From a bacterium (lineage in GTDB: Bacteria > Pseudomonadota > Gammaproteobacteria > Burkholderiales > Burkholderiaceae_C), in contig JAVBXK010000063.1 of NCBI GenBank assembly GCA_030824555.1, positions 1 to 63,150 on the forward strand: 63,150 nucleotides of DNA, given 5' to 3'. Within the stretch, counting starts at the first letter, position 1, and each line of letters starts with the position of its first letter. The position numbers and the translations under genes were made by a program. Of the stretch, positions 10,253 to 21,464 are shown piece after piece. A model generated the notes under the pieces. That model was not told the DNA's origin. It made no database searches and was given only the letters and a program-made list of their open reading frames with translations.

Positions 10253-11290
10253 ATGAACAACCTCGCACGTGCAGCGGTACTGACCAACTTTTTCGAGGTC
10301 TCGCGGGAAGTGGGGCTCAACCCCCTGCCGCTGATCAGGCAGGTCGGGTTGACCCGGTCGCTGCTGGACGATCCCGAGCAGCGCATACCGGTGGACGCAG
10401 CTGTCAGGCTGCTGGAAGACGCGGCCAAAGCCAGTGGCTACGGGCAGTTCGGGTTGCGCATGGCCGAGCTGCGACAGCTGTCAGACTTTGGTGTGGTCAG
10501 CCTGCTCATCAGCCACCAACCCACCCTGCGGGCAGCACTGGTGGCCGTGGTGCAGTACCGGCATCTGCTGAACGACACCCTGGCCATTCAGATTGAGGAT
10601 GCTGGCCCGAAAGTGATCCTGCGCGAAGAGGTGGTGGCGGGCATACCAGCTCGACAGGCCACCGAACTGGCCATTGGTGTGCTGTTTCGCATGTGCTGCG
10701 CCGTGCTGGGCAAACAATGGACGGCACACAGCATCAACTTCACGCACGACGCGCCAGCCGACACCAGCGTGCACAAACGTTTTTTCAGATGCAGGGTGGA
10801 TTTCGGCTCAGAGTTCAACGGCATCGTCTGCCATGCGGCCGACCTGGATGCGCCCAACCCTTCCGCCGACCCGGCCATGGCACGGTATGCGCAGCGCTTT
10901 GTCGAGTCGCTGCCCTACGTGAGCGCACCTTCGGCGGTCATGGATGTGCGCAAAGCCATCTACCTGATGCTGCCCACTGGCCGCGCCAGCAGCGAATATG
11001 TGGCACGTGGCCTGGGCCTGAGTGTGCGCACCATGCAACGCCAACTGGACGAGAGCGGCACCAGCTTCACACTCATGCTGAACGAAGTGCGCCGGGAGTT
11101 GGCCAAGCGTTACCTGGACAACCCGCGCTACCCACTGATGAAAGTGTCTGAACTGTTGGGTTACGGCACACAAAGCTCGTTCACGCGCTGGTTCATCGGC
11201 CAGTTTGGCATGCCCCCTCAACGCTGGCGGGAACGCATCCATGTCACCCCTGGGCCCACGCCAGAAGCCACCGAAGACGGAGCGGCCTAA
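10253..11290 (+). CDS. AraC-family regulator with arabinose-binding-like N-domain (copy 1)
   Basis: Transcription regulator of 345 residues. The first ~210 residues form the N-terminal domain common in AraC proteins of the OruR/ArgR-like group (QVGLTRSLLDDPEQRIPV). The last ~100 form the double helix-turn-helix, including YVARGLGLSVRTMQRQL and the conserved YPLMKVSELLGYGTQSSFTRWF. The frame extends upstream, but ATG 10253 has TTGGAGAC before it. It is divergent from the qor-dioxygenase-BKACE-MFS operon, its likely target. It ends 2 bases before a second, oppositely oriented AraC gene of the same architecture. Confidence 0.9.
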   Translation: MNNLARAAVLTNFFEVSREVGLNPLPLIRQVGLTRSLLDDPEQRIPVDAAVRLLEDAAKASGYGQFGLRMAELRQLSDFGVVSLLISHQPTLRAALVAVVQYRHLLNDTLAIQIEDAGPKVILREEVVAGIPARQATELAIGVLFRMCCAVLGKQWTAHSINFTHDAPADTSVHKRFFRCRVDFGSEFNGIVCHAADLDAPNPSADPAMARYAQRFVESLPYVSAPSAVMDVRKAIYLMLPTGRASSEYVARGLGLSVRTMQRQLDESGTSFTLMLNEVRRELAKRYLDNPRYPLMKVSELLGYGTQSSFTRWFIGQFGMPPQRWRERIHVTPGPTPEATEDGAA

Positions 11291-11292
11291 CC

Positions 11293-12312
11293 CTATGCAG
11301 CCGACTGTCGCTGCCCGTTGCGCCATGCCCGGGCACTGCAACCGAAGCTGTCTTTGAACCAGTAGGCAAATGCGCTGGGCGACGCAAAGCCCAGCAGCGT
11401 GGCCAGTTCGGCCAATGGCTGGGCGGTCTGCTCCAACTGGCGTTTGGCCAGCTCGACCCTGACCAGTTGGAGCACATCCGAGAACGTGGTGCCCTCTTTT
11501 TCAAGGTGGCGGTGCACGGTGCGCCGGTCCACACCCAAATGCAGGGCCACCTGCTGTGACGTACACCGCCCGCCGGGCAGCAGGGCCATCATCAGCTGAC
11601 GCACCATGGCATGCGTGCTCTGAGCACCTGTGGACAACGCACGATCGAGATACTGGCGGGCGAAACGGGCCATCTGCGGGTTTCCCCCAGCACGCACCGC
11701 ATCCAGCTCGGACGCACGGCAGACGATGCCATTGAACCCCGCGTTGAAATCCACGCGCGTACCGAAAAACAACCGGTGCGGCGTGGTGTCGTCAGGTGCC
11801 GGGTGCTTGAAGCAAACAGCCAGCGGATGCCAGGTGGCCCCCATCAATTCCACCAGTATGCGGTACATGACGCCCAGCGCCAGCTCCATCGACTGGCGCA
11901 TCTGACCGTCGTGTTCCGTCACGATGTCTTCTCGGATCAGCAACAGGCCATCGCTGGTTTCCAGCCAGGTTCTCAGCGACGGGTTCAGCAACTGAAGGTA
12001 TCGGCACAGCGTGTCCAGCGCCTGCCGGGTGGTGGCTTCTTCCTGCAGCACCAGGCTGATGGGCCCCAGGTTGGAGAACTGCCTCAGCCCAGCCAGGCGC
12101 AAGCCAAAGTCGGCCACGCCACTGGCTTCGGCACTGCGTTCCAGCAGGGCACGCACCGCGTCGGTTCGCAGGGGCGTGTCGGGGTCGCTCAGGCTGCGCA
12201 CAGGCAGCCCGGCACGCCTGAGCATGCTGTGGGCGTTGAGCCCCACCGCATGAGCCAACGCCTGGTAGCCATTGAGGCTGGCACTGCGAACCACGGGCAC
12301 GAAGGCCGTCAT
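11293..12312 (-). CDS. AraC-family regulator with arabinose-binding-like N-domain (copy 2)
   Basis: Second AraC-type regulator (339 residues from ATG 12312; a TTG at 12324 is possible). It shares layout and many residues with its neighbour: VGLNAHSMLRRAGLPVRSL at the N-terminus, then QQVALHLGVDRRTVHRHL and QPLAELATLLGFASPSAFAYWF in the helix-turn-helix domain. The two genes are tail to tail. This one is divergent from the Bug receptor-acyl-CoA ligase operon and is the likely regulator of it. The pair looks like an old duplication with each copy keeping one operon. Confidence 0.9.
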   Translation of the reverse strand: MTAFVPVVRSASLNGYQALAHAVGLNAHSMLRRAGLPVRSLSDPDTPLRTDAVRALLERSAEASGVADFGLRLAGLRQFSNLGPISLVLQEEATTRQALDTLCRYLQLLNPSLRTWLETSDGLLLIREDIVTEHDGQMRQSMELALGVMYRILVELMGATWHPLAVCFKHPAPDDTTPHRLFFGTRVDFNAGFNGIVCRASELDAVRAGGNPQMARFARQYLDRALSTGAQSTHAMVRQLMMALLPGGRCTSQQVALHLGVDRRTVHRHLEKEGTTFSDVLQLVRVELAKRQLEQTAQPLAELATLLGFASPSAFAYWFKDSFGCSARAWRNGQRQSAA

Positions 12313-12446
12313 GTTATGTCCCAAATTCGAAAGTTTGTGGCGTGAATTATCAAACTGTTGCAGGGCCTGTGCCTAACACTTGCTCCCATCCCGCCAAGCT
12401 GATTGACGGGGCTGACTGCAGACCACATCGAATAACGGAGACAACC

Positions 12447-13427
12447 ATGCGCATTCTTTCCACCGCCACCCCACACAAGATGATCTGTGCTGCGGCGCTG
12501 TCACTGGCCCTTCCTGCCGCCTGGGCCTGGGGCGACAAGCCAGTGCGGCTGCTGGTGCCAGCGCCCGCTGGTGGCACCATGGATGTGGTGGCCCGCGTGG
12601 TAGCTGACCAGCTGGCCCAAGAGATCGGGCAGACCGTTGTGGTGGACAACAAGCCCGGCGCAGGCGGTGCCATTGCCGTGCAGGCCATGAACGCGGCACC
12701 GGCAGATGGCAACACCATCATGATGACCGCGAGCAACATCCTGACGGAAATCCCGCACGTCATGAAAACCAGCTTCGATCCGCTCAAGGACGTGAAGCCC
12801 GTCGTGGCCATTGCACGTGCCAGCATGGTACTGGTCGGCGCGCCGAACCTGGCACCGAAAGACCTCAAATCCCTGGTGGAGTTGGTCCGCTCGCAGCCCG
12901 GCAAGTTCAGCTTCGCCTCGTACAGCACCGGCACAGCGTCTCACTACGCCGGCATGATCCTGAACCAGAAGGCCGGGCTGGACATGCAGCACGTGCCCTT
13001 TGCTGGCTCGCCTCCGGCGCTGACACAAGTCATGGGCGGGCAGATTCCCATCATGTTCGACGGCATGGCCACCTCCAAAGCCATGATCGTGGGCGGCAAG
13101 CTGCAGGCCTATGGCGTGGCAGCCAAAGCCCGCTCGCCTCACCTCCCCCAGGTACCCACCATGGCGGAACAGGGTTACCCCGACATCGACTTCAGCAACT
13201 GGGTCGGGATCATCGCCTCGGGCAACGTGCCCGCTGCCACCGTGGACCAGATTCACGCCGCTGTGCAAAAGGCCGCCGCCCACCCGAAGGTGAAAGACCG
13301 GCTGACCGCTGCCGCTTTTGAAGTGGGCATCGACACCACGCCAACCCAGCTTGCGCAATCGGTCAAGGGTGAGTTTGAGCGCAACGCCGCCATCGTCAAA
13401 GCGTTCGACATCAAGTTGAACCAGTGA
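12447..13427 (+). CDS. Bug/TctC-family tripartite tricarboxylate transporter receptor
   Basis: Periplasmic receptor, 326 residues. A signal peptide (about 1-28, ending near AAWAWG) is followed by the family hallmarks PVRLLVPAPAGGTMDVVAR, VVDNKPGAGGAIA and NWVGIIASG. These proteins bind carboxylates; Burkholderiales carry dozens, often without dedicated membrane partners, as here. The frame is open upstream but ATG 12447 follows ACGGAGAC. It is first gene of the rightward operon with acyl-CoA ligase, YeiH, a Rieske protein and a porin. Confidence 0.92.
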   Translation: MRILSTATPHKMICAAALSLALPAAWAWGDKPVRLLVPAPAGGTMDVVARVVADQLAQEIGQTVVVDNKPGAGGAIAVQAMNAAPADGNTIMMTASNILTEIPHVMKTSFDPLKDVKPVVAIARASMVLVGAPNLAPKDLKSLVELVRSQPGKFSFASYSTGTASHYAGMILNQKAGLDMQHVPFAGSPPALTQVMGGQIPIMFDGMATSKAMIVGGKLQAYGVAAKARSPHLPQVPTMAEQGYPDIDFSNWVGIIASGNVPAATVDQIHAAVQKAAAHPKVKDRLTAAAFEVGIDTTPTQLAQSVKGEFERNAAIVKAFDIKLNQ

Positions 13428-13466
13428 TGCACTGAGCCCCACAAGCCAATTACCGGAAGGTTTCCC

Positions 13467-15118
<1,652 letters not shown>

Positions 15119-15122
<4 letters not shown>

Positions 15123-16225
15123 ATCAGGCACACCGAGTGAACACCGTGCACACCATGACGCCAGCCACTCCCCCAGGGCCCAGGGCGCAGGCCAAGGCCT
15201 GGCTGTCCCGCATGACCCCAGGCATGCTGGTCAGCACCGTGGTGGCGGTGGCTTCGCTGTCGCTGGCCGAGCACTACGATGCGCCGGTCATGCTGTTTGC
15301 CTTGCTGCTGGGCATGGCGCTGAACTTCCTGTCGCAAGACGGGCGCTGCGCGGCCGGCATCGACTTCACGGCCAAACAGGTGCTGCGCACCGGCGTGGCG
15401 CTGCTGGGTCTGCGCATCACAGCAGCCCAGGTGGTGGCATTGGGCTGGGAGCCGGTGGCCATGGTGGTGGTGTCGGTGGCGCTGACCATTGGCTGCGGCA
15501 TCGTGCTGGCACGGTTGCTGGGGTTTCAGATGTTCTTCGGCTTGCTGACCGGTGGAGCGGTGGCCATTTGTGGTGCATCGGCTGCACTGGCCTTGTCGGC
15601 GGCCATGCCCAACCACCCGTTGAAAGAGCGCGCCACGCTGTTCACGGTGATCGGTGTCAGCACGCTGTCGACGCTGGCCATGGTGCTGTACCCCTTGATC
15701 ACGAAAGCACTGGGCATGGATGCGTTGCCAGCCGGGTTCTTCATCGGCGGGACCATCCATGACGTGGCCCAGGTGGTGGGTGCGGGCTACAGCCTGTCGC
15801 ATGAAGCGGGTGATGCGGCCACATTGGTCAAGCTGATGCGCGTGGCCATGCTGCTGCCAGTGATTGCCCTGGCAGCCTGGCTGACGCAGCGTCACATCGC
15901 CGAGCAAACGGCTGCACAGGCAGCGGCACAGACATCGGGCACTGGCGAATCCGGCCCCACACAGCGCCCACCGCTGCTGCCGTGGTTTGCCGTGGCGTTT
16001 GCGGTACTGGTCGCGGTCAACAGCACGGGCTGGTTGCCCGCCATGGTGGTCAACGGGGGCAAAACGGCTTCGCAGTGGTGCCTGGTGGCGGCCATGGTGG
16101 CCATTGGCATGAAAACGCACCTGAAGGACATCGTGTCTGTGGGCTGGAAGCCCGTGGCACTGATGTGTGCCGAAACCGCTTTCCTGGCGGCTTTGTTCTA
16201 CGGCTTGATCCAACTCAAAGGCTGA
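15119..16225 (+). CDS. YeiH-family putative sulfate/anion exporter
   Basis: Polytopic inner-membrane protein of 368 residues from the YeiH/YadS-like UPF0324 family. Glycine-rich helices with GVALLGLRITAAQV, ICGASAALALSAAMP and FIGGTIHDVAQVVGAG are characteristic. Some members are linked to sulfite or taurine breakdown and are called sulfate exporters; the function here is not shown. It overlaps the CoA-ligase stop by ATGA and is followed 3 bases later by the Rieske gene. Together with a TauD-like dioxygenase across the AraC pair, a sulfonate substrate is a weak possibility only. Confidence 0.88.
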
Positions 16226-16228
16226 GCC

Positions 16229-16579
16229 ATGACAGACGCATCTTCCAACTGGCAAACCGTGGCCCAGGTCTGCGTGCTGCAGCCCTTTGGCAAAACACTG
16301 CTGAAGGTGAGCGGGTTTGACGTGGCCGTCTTCAAACACGGCGAGCAGGTGTTTGCGCTGGAGGACCGCTGCCCTCACAGCGGTGCTTCGCTTTGTGTGG
16401 GCCGTGTGGAGAGCGGGCATGTGCGCTGCCCCGCGCACGGCCTGCGGTTCAGGTTGACCGACGGCTTGATGGCCGGTTCAGCTCCGAATTCGCACGCCAC
16501 CTCGCTGGGTGTGCGCACGTTTGCTGTGCGTATTCACAACCAGGATTTGCAGCTTCGCTTCGATGCCATGACCCCATGA
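16229..16579 (+). CDS. Rieske [2Fe-2S] ferredoxin-type protein
   Basis: Small soluble Rieske protein, 116 residues. Cluster ligands are seen as C48-x-H50 in RCPHSGASLC and C67-x2-H70 in RCPAHGLRF, with 16 residues between, as in ferredoxin subunits of ring-hydroxylating oxygenases and NirD-like proteins. No oxygenase alpha subunit or reductase is nearby, so its partner is unknown; it may serve an enzyme elsewhere. Three bases after yeiH, same strand. Confidence 0.9.
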   Translation: MTDASSNWQTVAQVCVLQPFGKTLLKVSGFDVAVFKHGEQVFALEDRCPHSGASLCVGRVESGHVRCPAHGLRFRLTDGLMAGSAPNSHATSLGVRTFAVRIHNQDLQLRFDAMTP

Positions 16580-16679
16580 AGTCATGGCCCACGTGTTCCC
16601 GCCGATCCCGTGCAAATCGGGGTCATTCACCTCAAGTGGCCACAGTGCCATGGTTTTCATTTCAACAGGAGTCATTCAC

Positions 16680-17900
16680 ATGAAATTCACCCCCTTGGCA
16701 TTGGCTTGCGCGGCTTGCTTTGCAGGCACCGCAGCATGGGCGCAGAGCAGCGTTTCTTTGTACGGCACGGCCGATGCAGGCGTGCTGTCGTTGTCGCACG
16801 TCAGTGCGGGCAAGGCTGGCTATGTCCCCAGTCCGGCCGATGCTGGCCGCAAAACCACCTACAAAGACGGTGGCCTGGGGGCCAGCAACTGGGGCATCAA
16901 AGGCCAGGAAGACCTGGGCAACGGTATGAGCGCCGTGTTCCAGTTCCAGGGCAACCTGAACACGATGGACGGCTCCTCGGGCGGGGCCAACAGTTCGACC
17001 ACCTCATCCCTGTTCAACCAGCTGGCCCACGTTGGCCTCAAAGGCAACTTTGGCGAGTTCAAAGTTGGTCGGCAGGTTTCCCCCATGTACTACGCCATGG
17101 CGGCCACCGACGCACGCGGTGCCCGCTATTTCGGCTCAGCGCTGACCGGTCTGGTCGCACTGAACAGCGCCAGCGGCGCGTGGATCGGCAACAACTCCAA
17201 CGTGGCGTTCGGCACCGTCTACAACGACCGGGCATTGGTGTACACCACGCCCACCTGGAACAACTTGACGCTGAACCTTGAGTACGCATTTGGCGACGGC
17301 ACTGGCAGCGCCAAGGCGGGCTCGCAACAGGCCGTCACAGCGTTGTACAGCGCCAATGGGCTGAAGCTGTCGGCGTTGTATTACAACGGCTATGGCAACA
17401 ACCTGGGTACCGCCACCACCTTGCTCACGGCGGCGGCCGGGGGCAATGCAGCGGCAGGCAGCGCGGCCGCAGCCGCACGGGGCTTCACGGCCACAGCCAA
17501 CACCAACCGCCTGACTTCGCTGGGCGCGCTGTACACATGGGGGCCGTTCACGGTCAGCGGCCAGTACTACATGGCCCGCAACCCCGCCCATGCCTTGTTG
17601 CCCAATGGCTCGGACAAGCTCGACATGTGGACCGTGGGCGGCGCCTGGCGTGCCGCCCCCAACATCAACGTGAGCGCGGGCTACTACGCCATTGATGACA
17701 AAAAGAACAATGGCAACAAGGCCACCCAGTTCGCCATCGGGGTCGAGTACTTCCTGTCCAAGCGGACACTGGCGTATGTGCAGGCCGCGAGCGTGACGAA
17801 CAAAGGTGCCAACATGAACCTGAGCCCCGTCTATTCCAGCCCTGTGGCTGCCAACCAGGGCGTGCAGGCCTACATGGTGGGTTTGCGCCACACCTTCTGA
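16680..17900 (+). CDS. Gram-negative porin (Burkholderiales trimeric type)
   Basis: Outer-membrane general porin, 406 residues. A signal peptide ends at AAWA before QSSVSLYGTADAGVLSL, the standard first beta strand. NWGIKGQEDLGNGMSAVFQFQ, RQVSPMYYAMAA and the terminal strand ending in Phe (YMVGLRHTF) are classical for this family, whose closing Phe is recognised by the BAM machinery. The open frame extends upstream but the ATG at 16680 has the signal peptide. It ends the rightward operon and would admit the substrate through the outer membrane. Confidence 0.95.
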   Translation: MKFTPLALACAACFAGTAAWAQSSVSLYGTADAGVLSLSHVSAGKAGYVPSPADAGRKTTYKDGGLGASNWGIKGQEDLGNGMSAVFQFQGNLNTMDGSSGGANSSTTSSLFNQLAHVGLKGNFGEFKVGRQVSPMYYAMAATDARGARYFGSALTGLVALNSASGAWIGNNSNVAFGTVYNDRALVYTTPTWNNLTLNLEYAFGDGTGSAKAGSQQAVTALYSANGLKLSALYYNGYGNNLGTATTLLTAAAGGNAAAGSAAAAARGFTATANTNRLTSLGALYTWGPFTVSGQYYMARNPAHALLPNGSDKLDMWTVGGAWRAAPNINVSAGYYAIDDKKNNGNKATQFAIGVEYFLSKRTLAYVQAASVTNKGANMNLSPVYSSPVAANQGVQAYMVGLRHTF

Positions 17901-17929
17901 TCTGGCTCCGAGGTTTCTTCCAAGGTTTG

Positions 17930-17961
17930 GCCGATGGCAGTCATGTCATCGGCTTTTTTAT
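17930..17961 (+). terminator. rho-independent terminator after porin
   Basis: GCCGATG (17930-17936) pairs with CATCGGC (17947-17953), directly followed by six T residues, 30 bases after the porin stop. It closes the Bug receptor-to-porin operon. Confidence 0.85.
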
Positions 17962-18073
17962 TGGTCATTCATGCCTCTGTCGCAATATTCAAAATGAAAC
18001 ATTGCTACATACTTTGAATTGATCACTCGCTCATGCAGGGTGATCCACTTATCCACTTACACACCAAGGCACG

Positions 18074-18283
18074 TCACTGCAAGTCGAGCAGCGCCGCCTC
18101 AATGTGGCCAGCAAACACTGTCGGGTCGGCCAGCGCGTTGGCATTCAGCAGCGCCAGTTTCACCAGGAACAGCGTGGCCTTGTCAGGCCCGGCCTGGTCG
18201 ATGGCGGTGGCCAATGCGTCGTACACCTGCTCCAGGGCGGGCACGGTCAACTGAGAGGGTGGGGTTGGGTTCTGGGTGTTCAT
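18074..18283 (-). CDS. DUF2783-like small protein
   Basis: Helical protein of 69 residues without cysteines or signal peptide. The segment LEQVYDALATAIDQAGPD followed by ATLFLVKLALLNANAL resembles DUF2783 proteins, which are commonly encoded beside FAD-dependent aromatic hydroxylases in Burkholderiales. Its ATG overlaps the stop of the monooxygenase gene (ATGA), so the two are translationally coupled and probably act together, perhaps as a stabilising partner. Assignment is by pattern memory and context; function is unknown. Confidence 0.7.
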   Translation of the reverse strand: MNTQNPTPPSQLTVPALEQVYDALATAIDQAGPDKATLFLVKLALLNANALADPTVFAGHIEAALLDLQ

Positions 18284-19992
18284 GCCAATACGCCTTCAAA
18301 ACAGGTCACGGTGTTCAGCGCGGCGCGCAGGCGGGTGGCGTCCAGGCTCATCCAGCGGGCGCACACGTGTTGGTCGGGGCGCAGCAGGTAGGCGGCACCG
18401 CCTGCCAGCACGCCGTAGCGGGCGCGCACGCGGCCTTGTGCATCTGACAAGGTCAGCTCGGCCCCGGCCACAGGCTGGCTGGCACCCACGGCCACCACAC
18501 GCACGGGCACACCCCGTTGGCGGCAGGCCGCCACTTCGGCCAGCAGCGCGGGCGGCACAGCAGCGCCTTGCGTGAAGTACAGCAGCGTGACACTGTGATC
18601 CATGTGGTCCAGAAGATAGTCGTCGGCACCCAGTTGCACGTTCTGTGGCGGTGCGCCGTTGGCCGGGCCGGTTTTGAACAGCAGGTTGTCGTCGCCCGCC
18701 GCGTTCATGCTCGACTGCCCATATTCATGCGGCCGCGACGTGCGCCAGTGGTACAGCGGCCCCACGAAGGGCTGTGTGAGCGACAGCGACAGCACCGCGT
18801 CGCGCAGCAGTCTGAAACCGGGTGTGGGCGGCGTCATGAAGCGGGTGCTTTTGCCCGCTTCGTCGATGATTTCGCGCGCCGCGCCCACGCGCTCCTGGCT
18901 GTAGCTGCCCAGCAGTTTGTGGGGAGCCACGCCTTGGGCCACCAGCGCCAGCCGCCACATCAGGCCTTGTGCGTCCTGCCAGCCGGTGTTGGCACCGCGC
19001 ACGCCAAAAATGGGCAGCATGTGCGCAGCATCGCCGGTGAACAGCACGCGGCCGTGCACGTAATCTGGCAGCGTGAGCGCGCGGGCTGAATACACCGAAC
19101 ACCAGTCCATCTCCCACGGCACACCGGCGTGGCCGACCATGGCCAACTGTGCGTCGATGCGGCTTTTGAGCGATTCAGGCGCCAACGCCTGTTCGGGTGT
19201 TTCGTTGACAGGCAGCTGGTAGTCGATGCGCCAGATGCCGTGCGGCTCGCGGTGCATGAGCACGGTGTTGCCGGGGTTCCAGTCGGGGTCAAAGAACGCC
19301 AGCCGCTCGGTGGGCAGCGGCAGGTCGACACGGATGTCGGCAATCACGAAGCGGCCTTCGTACGAATTGCCCTCCAGCTTCAGGTCCATGAAGCTGCGGA
19401 TGCCCGAACGCGCACCGTCAGCGGCCACCAGCCAGCCGGTGTTGAGCGTGTACGGGCCTTCGGGGGTGTCTACCGTCAGGGCCACGCCGTCGGCGTTTTG
19501 GGTGAACTCGGTCACGCGGTTGCCCCAGCGCAGGTCGATCAGCGGCTGCGCCCGCACCGCGTCCACCATGTATTCCTCCAGGTACTGCTGTTGCAGATTG
19601 ATCATGGGGAAAAAGCGGTCGTCGGCGTCGTGCGGCGCTTCCATGCGAAACACACGCTGGCCGCGGTAGAACGAGTTGCCAAAACGCCAGGGCAGGCCGT
19701 TTTGCGAGATGCGGTCGGCCACACCCACCTGTTGCAAGATTTCCATCGAACGGCGCGTGAACACGATGGCGCGGCTGCCCTCGGACACCTGACGCTCGCT
19801 CTCCAGCAACACGCAGCGCACGCCATGGCGCGCCAGCTCCAGCGCGGCAAACAGGCCAATGGGCCCGGCACCGGCAATCACCACGGGCGTGGTGTAGGCC
19901 TCGGGCTCGGGGTGGGCCGACGGCAACCAGGCGTCGAACACCTGGTAGTCGTAATAGATGGACTGCCGTGGCTCGGCGTGGGGCTGGTGCAT
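18280..19992 (-). CDS. FAD-dependent aromatic-ring hydroxylase (MhpA/PheA-like)
   Basis: Group A flavoprotein monooxygenase, 570 residues. The dinucleotide motif GAGPIG (41-46), the DG motif ADGARS (191-196) and the GD motif TGDAAHMLP (319-327) are all present, followed by a thioredoxin-fold-like C-terminal domain as in MhpA. Such enzymes hydroxylate phenolic acids using NAD(P)H and oxygen. No ring-cleavage dioxygenase is adjacent, so the substrate is open. It is followed by a coupled DUF2783-like gene. About 200 bases upstream of it hold its promoter and the left flank of an IS630 remnant. Confidence 0.9.
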   Translation of the reverse strand: MHQPHAEPRQSIYYDYQVFDAWLPSAHPEPEAYTTPVVIAGAGPIGLFAALELARHGVRCVLLESERQVSEGSRAIVFTRRSMEILQQVGVADRISQNGLPWRFGNSFYRGQRVFRMEAPHDADDRFFPMINLQQQYLEEYMVDAVRAQPLIDLRWGNRVTEFTQNADGVALTVDTPEGPYTLNTGWLVAADGARSGIRSFMDLKLEGNSYEGRFVIADIRVDLPLPTERLAFFDPDWNPGNTVLMHREPHGIWRIDYQLPVNETPEQALAPESLKSRIDAQLAMVGHAGVPWEMDWCSVYSARALTLPDYVHGRVLFTGDAAHMLPIFGVRGANTGWQDAQGLMWRLALVAQGVAPHKLLGSYSQERVGAAREIIDEAGKSTRFMTPPTPGFRLLRDAVLSLSLTQPFVGPLYHWRTSRPHEYGQSSMNAAGDDNLLFKTGPANGAPPQNVQLGADDYLLDHMDHSVTLLYFTQGAAVPPALLAEVAACRQRGVPVRVVAVGASQPVAGAELTLSDAQGRVRARYGVLAGGAAYLLRPDQHVCARWMSLDATRLRAALNTVTCFEGVLA

Positions 19993-20201
19993 GGGGTGTC
20001 TCCGGTGTATGCCTGGGGCGGCGCAAGCTGGGGGCCGTGCGAACGGCGGGGTTGCGTGCCATGGGCTGGTGAGACCGCAGTGTAGGCAAGCCGACCGGTT
20101 GCCACGTCCCCGTTATGGGACAAGTACTTTCCCGCATTGGGCTGCCATGCGCCCACAAACTCCTGAGCGCGTATTGATACGGCCCGTATGAAATATTAAC
20201 T

Positions 20202-20672
20202 TTGTTGCATTTTCTGACTTCACCCGTAAAAAAAGAAAATAACGCAAGAAAGCAAACACCGGAGCAGCTGCACGAGAGGCGCAAGCAAGTCGTGAGGTTG
20301 CACAAAAAGGCGCTGGGTGTCATGCAAATCGTGTCGATGACGGGCTCGATCTACCCGGCGGTTCGCACCTGCATTGATCTGTTCGATGCAGGCGGCTGGC
20401 CCGCCATCTGCCCCGCTTTGCGCGGGCGCGCTGCAAAAGCGGGACGCACCCTACCGCAAATTGAGCTGTTTTATCTGTCCAGCTGCAGCCCCCAACTCAA
20501 CCCTGAGGAGCGACTCAATGCGGACTTGAAGCGGGAGATGGACAAAAAAGTTCCGGCGCGAACCAAGTCCAAGTTACGCGAGGCGGCCAACGAGCACATG
20601 GCGATGCTCGACAGAACTTCTGCACAGGTCATAGGCTACTTCCAGGACCGCCGGGTCCGCTATGCCGCTTAA
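20202..20672 (+). pseudogene. IS630-family transposase with large internal deletion
   Basis: In-frame 157-codon remnant. The first ~80 codons match the helix-turn-helix N-terminus of IS630 transposases (EQLHERRKQVVRLHKKALGV, then AVRTCIDLFDAGGW). The last ~75 match the C-terminal end with the final catalytic Glu (SPQLNPEERLNADLK and RDRRVRYAA-like tail). Full enzymes are about 340 residues, so roughly 180-190 codons, including both catalytic Asp, have been removed near 20436-20462. It cannot transpose. It directly precedes the PspA/AAA gene block, hinting that mobile DNA helped assemble this locus. Confidence 0.82.
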
Positions 20673-20774
20673 CACTTCATCGGACCCAAGCAATAAGTAG
20701 GCGACAACCATTGTGACGCGGGGAGATACCCGGATGGGCAGTAAACTGTTTGGCATCAGAAAAAGGACACATTC

Positions 20775-21461
20775 ATGAAGGGCATGCTCGATTTTCTGGA
20801 AAAAGCGGGACTGGTAAAGAGAGACGATCCTGCTGTATCGGCAGAGATCGACATCGCGCCCACTGTCCCTGATGCAAACCCACCAGCCTCAGCGACGGCC
20901 TTGCCACTTGCCACTGCAAGCGCAGATCCTGCCACCAGCGTGGCCACGTCGTTGAACCTGGACGAGATTTATGCAGCGCACGGGGTCGGCCCAGCCCTGT
21001 ATCCGGCGGAACGCTTGTTGCGTCTTGTGGATGGTCTGAGCGCCATGGATGAAGCCACGCGCCTGATGGCCATCAAAGCCATGGATGCTGCGGACGAGTC
21101 TTGGACGATTGACGACCCACTGGCTGACGCAGACTCGAAAGTCAAAGCACTGAAGGCCCACAGTCAGGCAATTGCCGCCAATTTGCAACTGTTGGAGCAA
21201 GAAACCCAGGCTCACCTGGATGCCATGACCAAACGTCAGGACAAAGTGGTTGGAGATATCCGACAGCAGATTGCTGAACTCGAAGGCCTCGTGGCCCGCG
21301 AACTGAACCGCACAGCTGAGGAAACCGCAACACAAGAGGCCAACTTGAAAGCCGCTCGTGAGCAGATCGCCAGAGACCTGGCTGACGTGACCCAAGTCAG
21401 CCAGCGACTGCAAAGCCTATCCAGCCAATTTGGCACGCCCAAAACAAGCCCTGAGGAATAA
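20775..21461 (+). CDS. coiled-coil protein, first gene of PspA/AAA block
   Basis: Protein of 228 residues, not recognised. Residues 1-60 are acidic and Ala/Pro/Thr-rich. Residues about 60-115 form a compact helical part (LDEIYAAHGVGPALYPAERL). Residues about 120-220 are a long charged coiled coil (AIAANLQLLEQETQAHLDAM, then QIAELEGLVARELNRTAEET). There is no signal peptide or membrane helix, so it should be cytoplasmic. AAAAGGA precedes the ATG. The next gene starts 3 bases after its stop. A coiled coil of this kind next to a PspA homologue suggests a scaffold or adaptor; that is inference. Confidence 0.82.
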   Translation: MKGMLDFLEKAGLVKRDDPAVSAEIDIAPTVPDANPPASATALPLATASADPATSVATSLNLDEIYAAHGVGPALYPAERLLRLVDGLSAMDEATRLMAIKAMDAADESWTIDDPLADADSKVKALKAHSQAIAANLQLLEQETQAHLDAMTKRQDKVVGDIRQQIAELEGLVARELNRTAEETATQEANLKAAREQIARDLADVTQVSQRLQSLSSQFGTPKTSPEE

Positions 21462-21464
21462 AAC

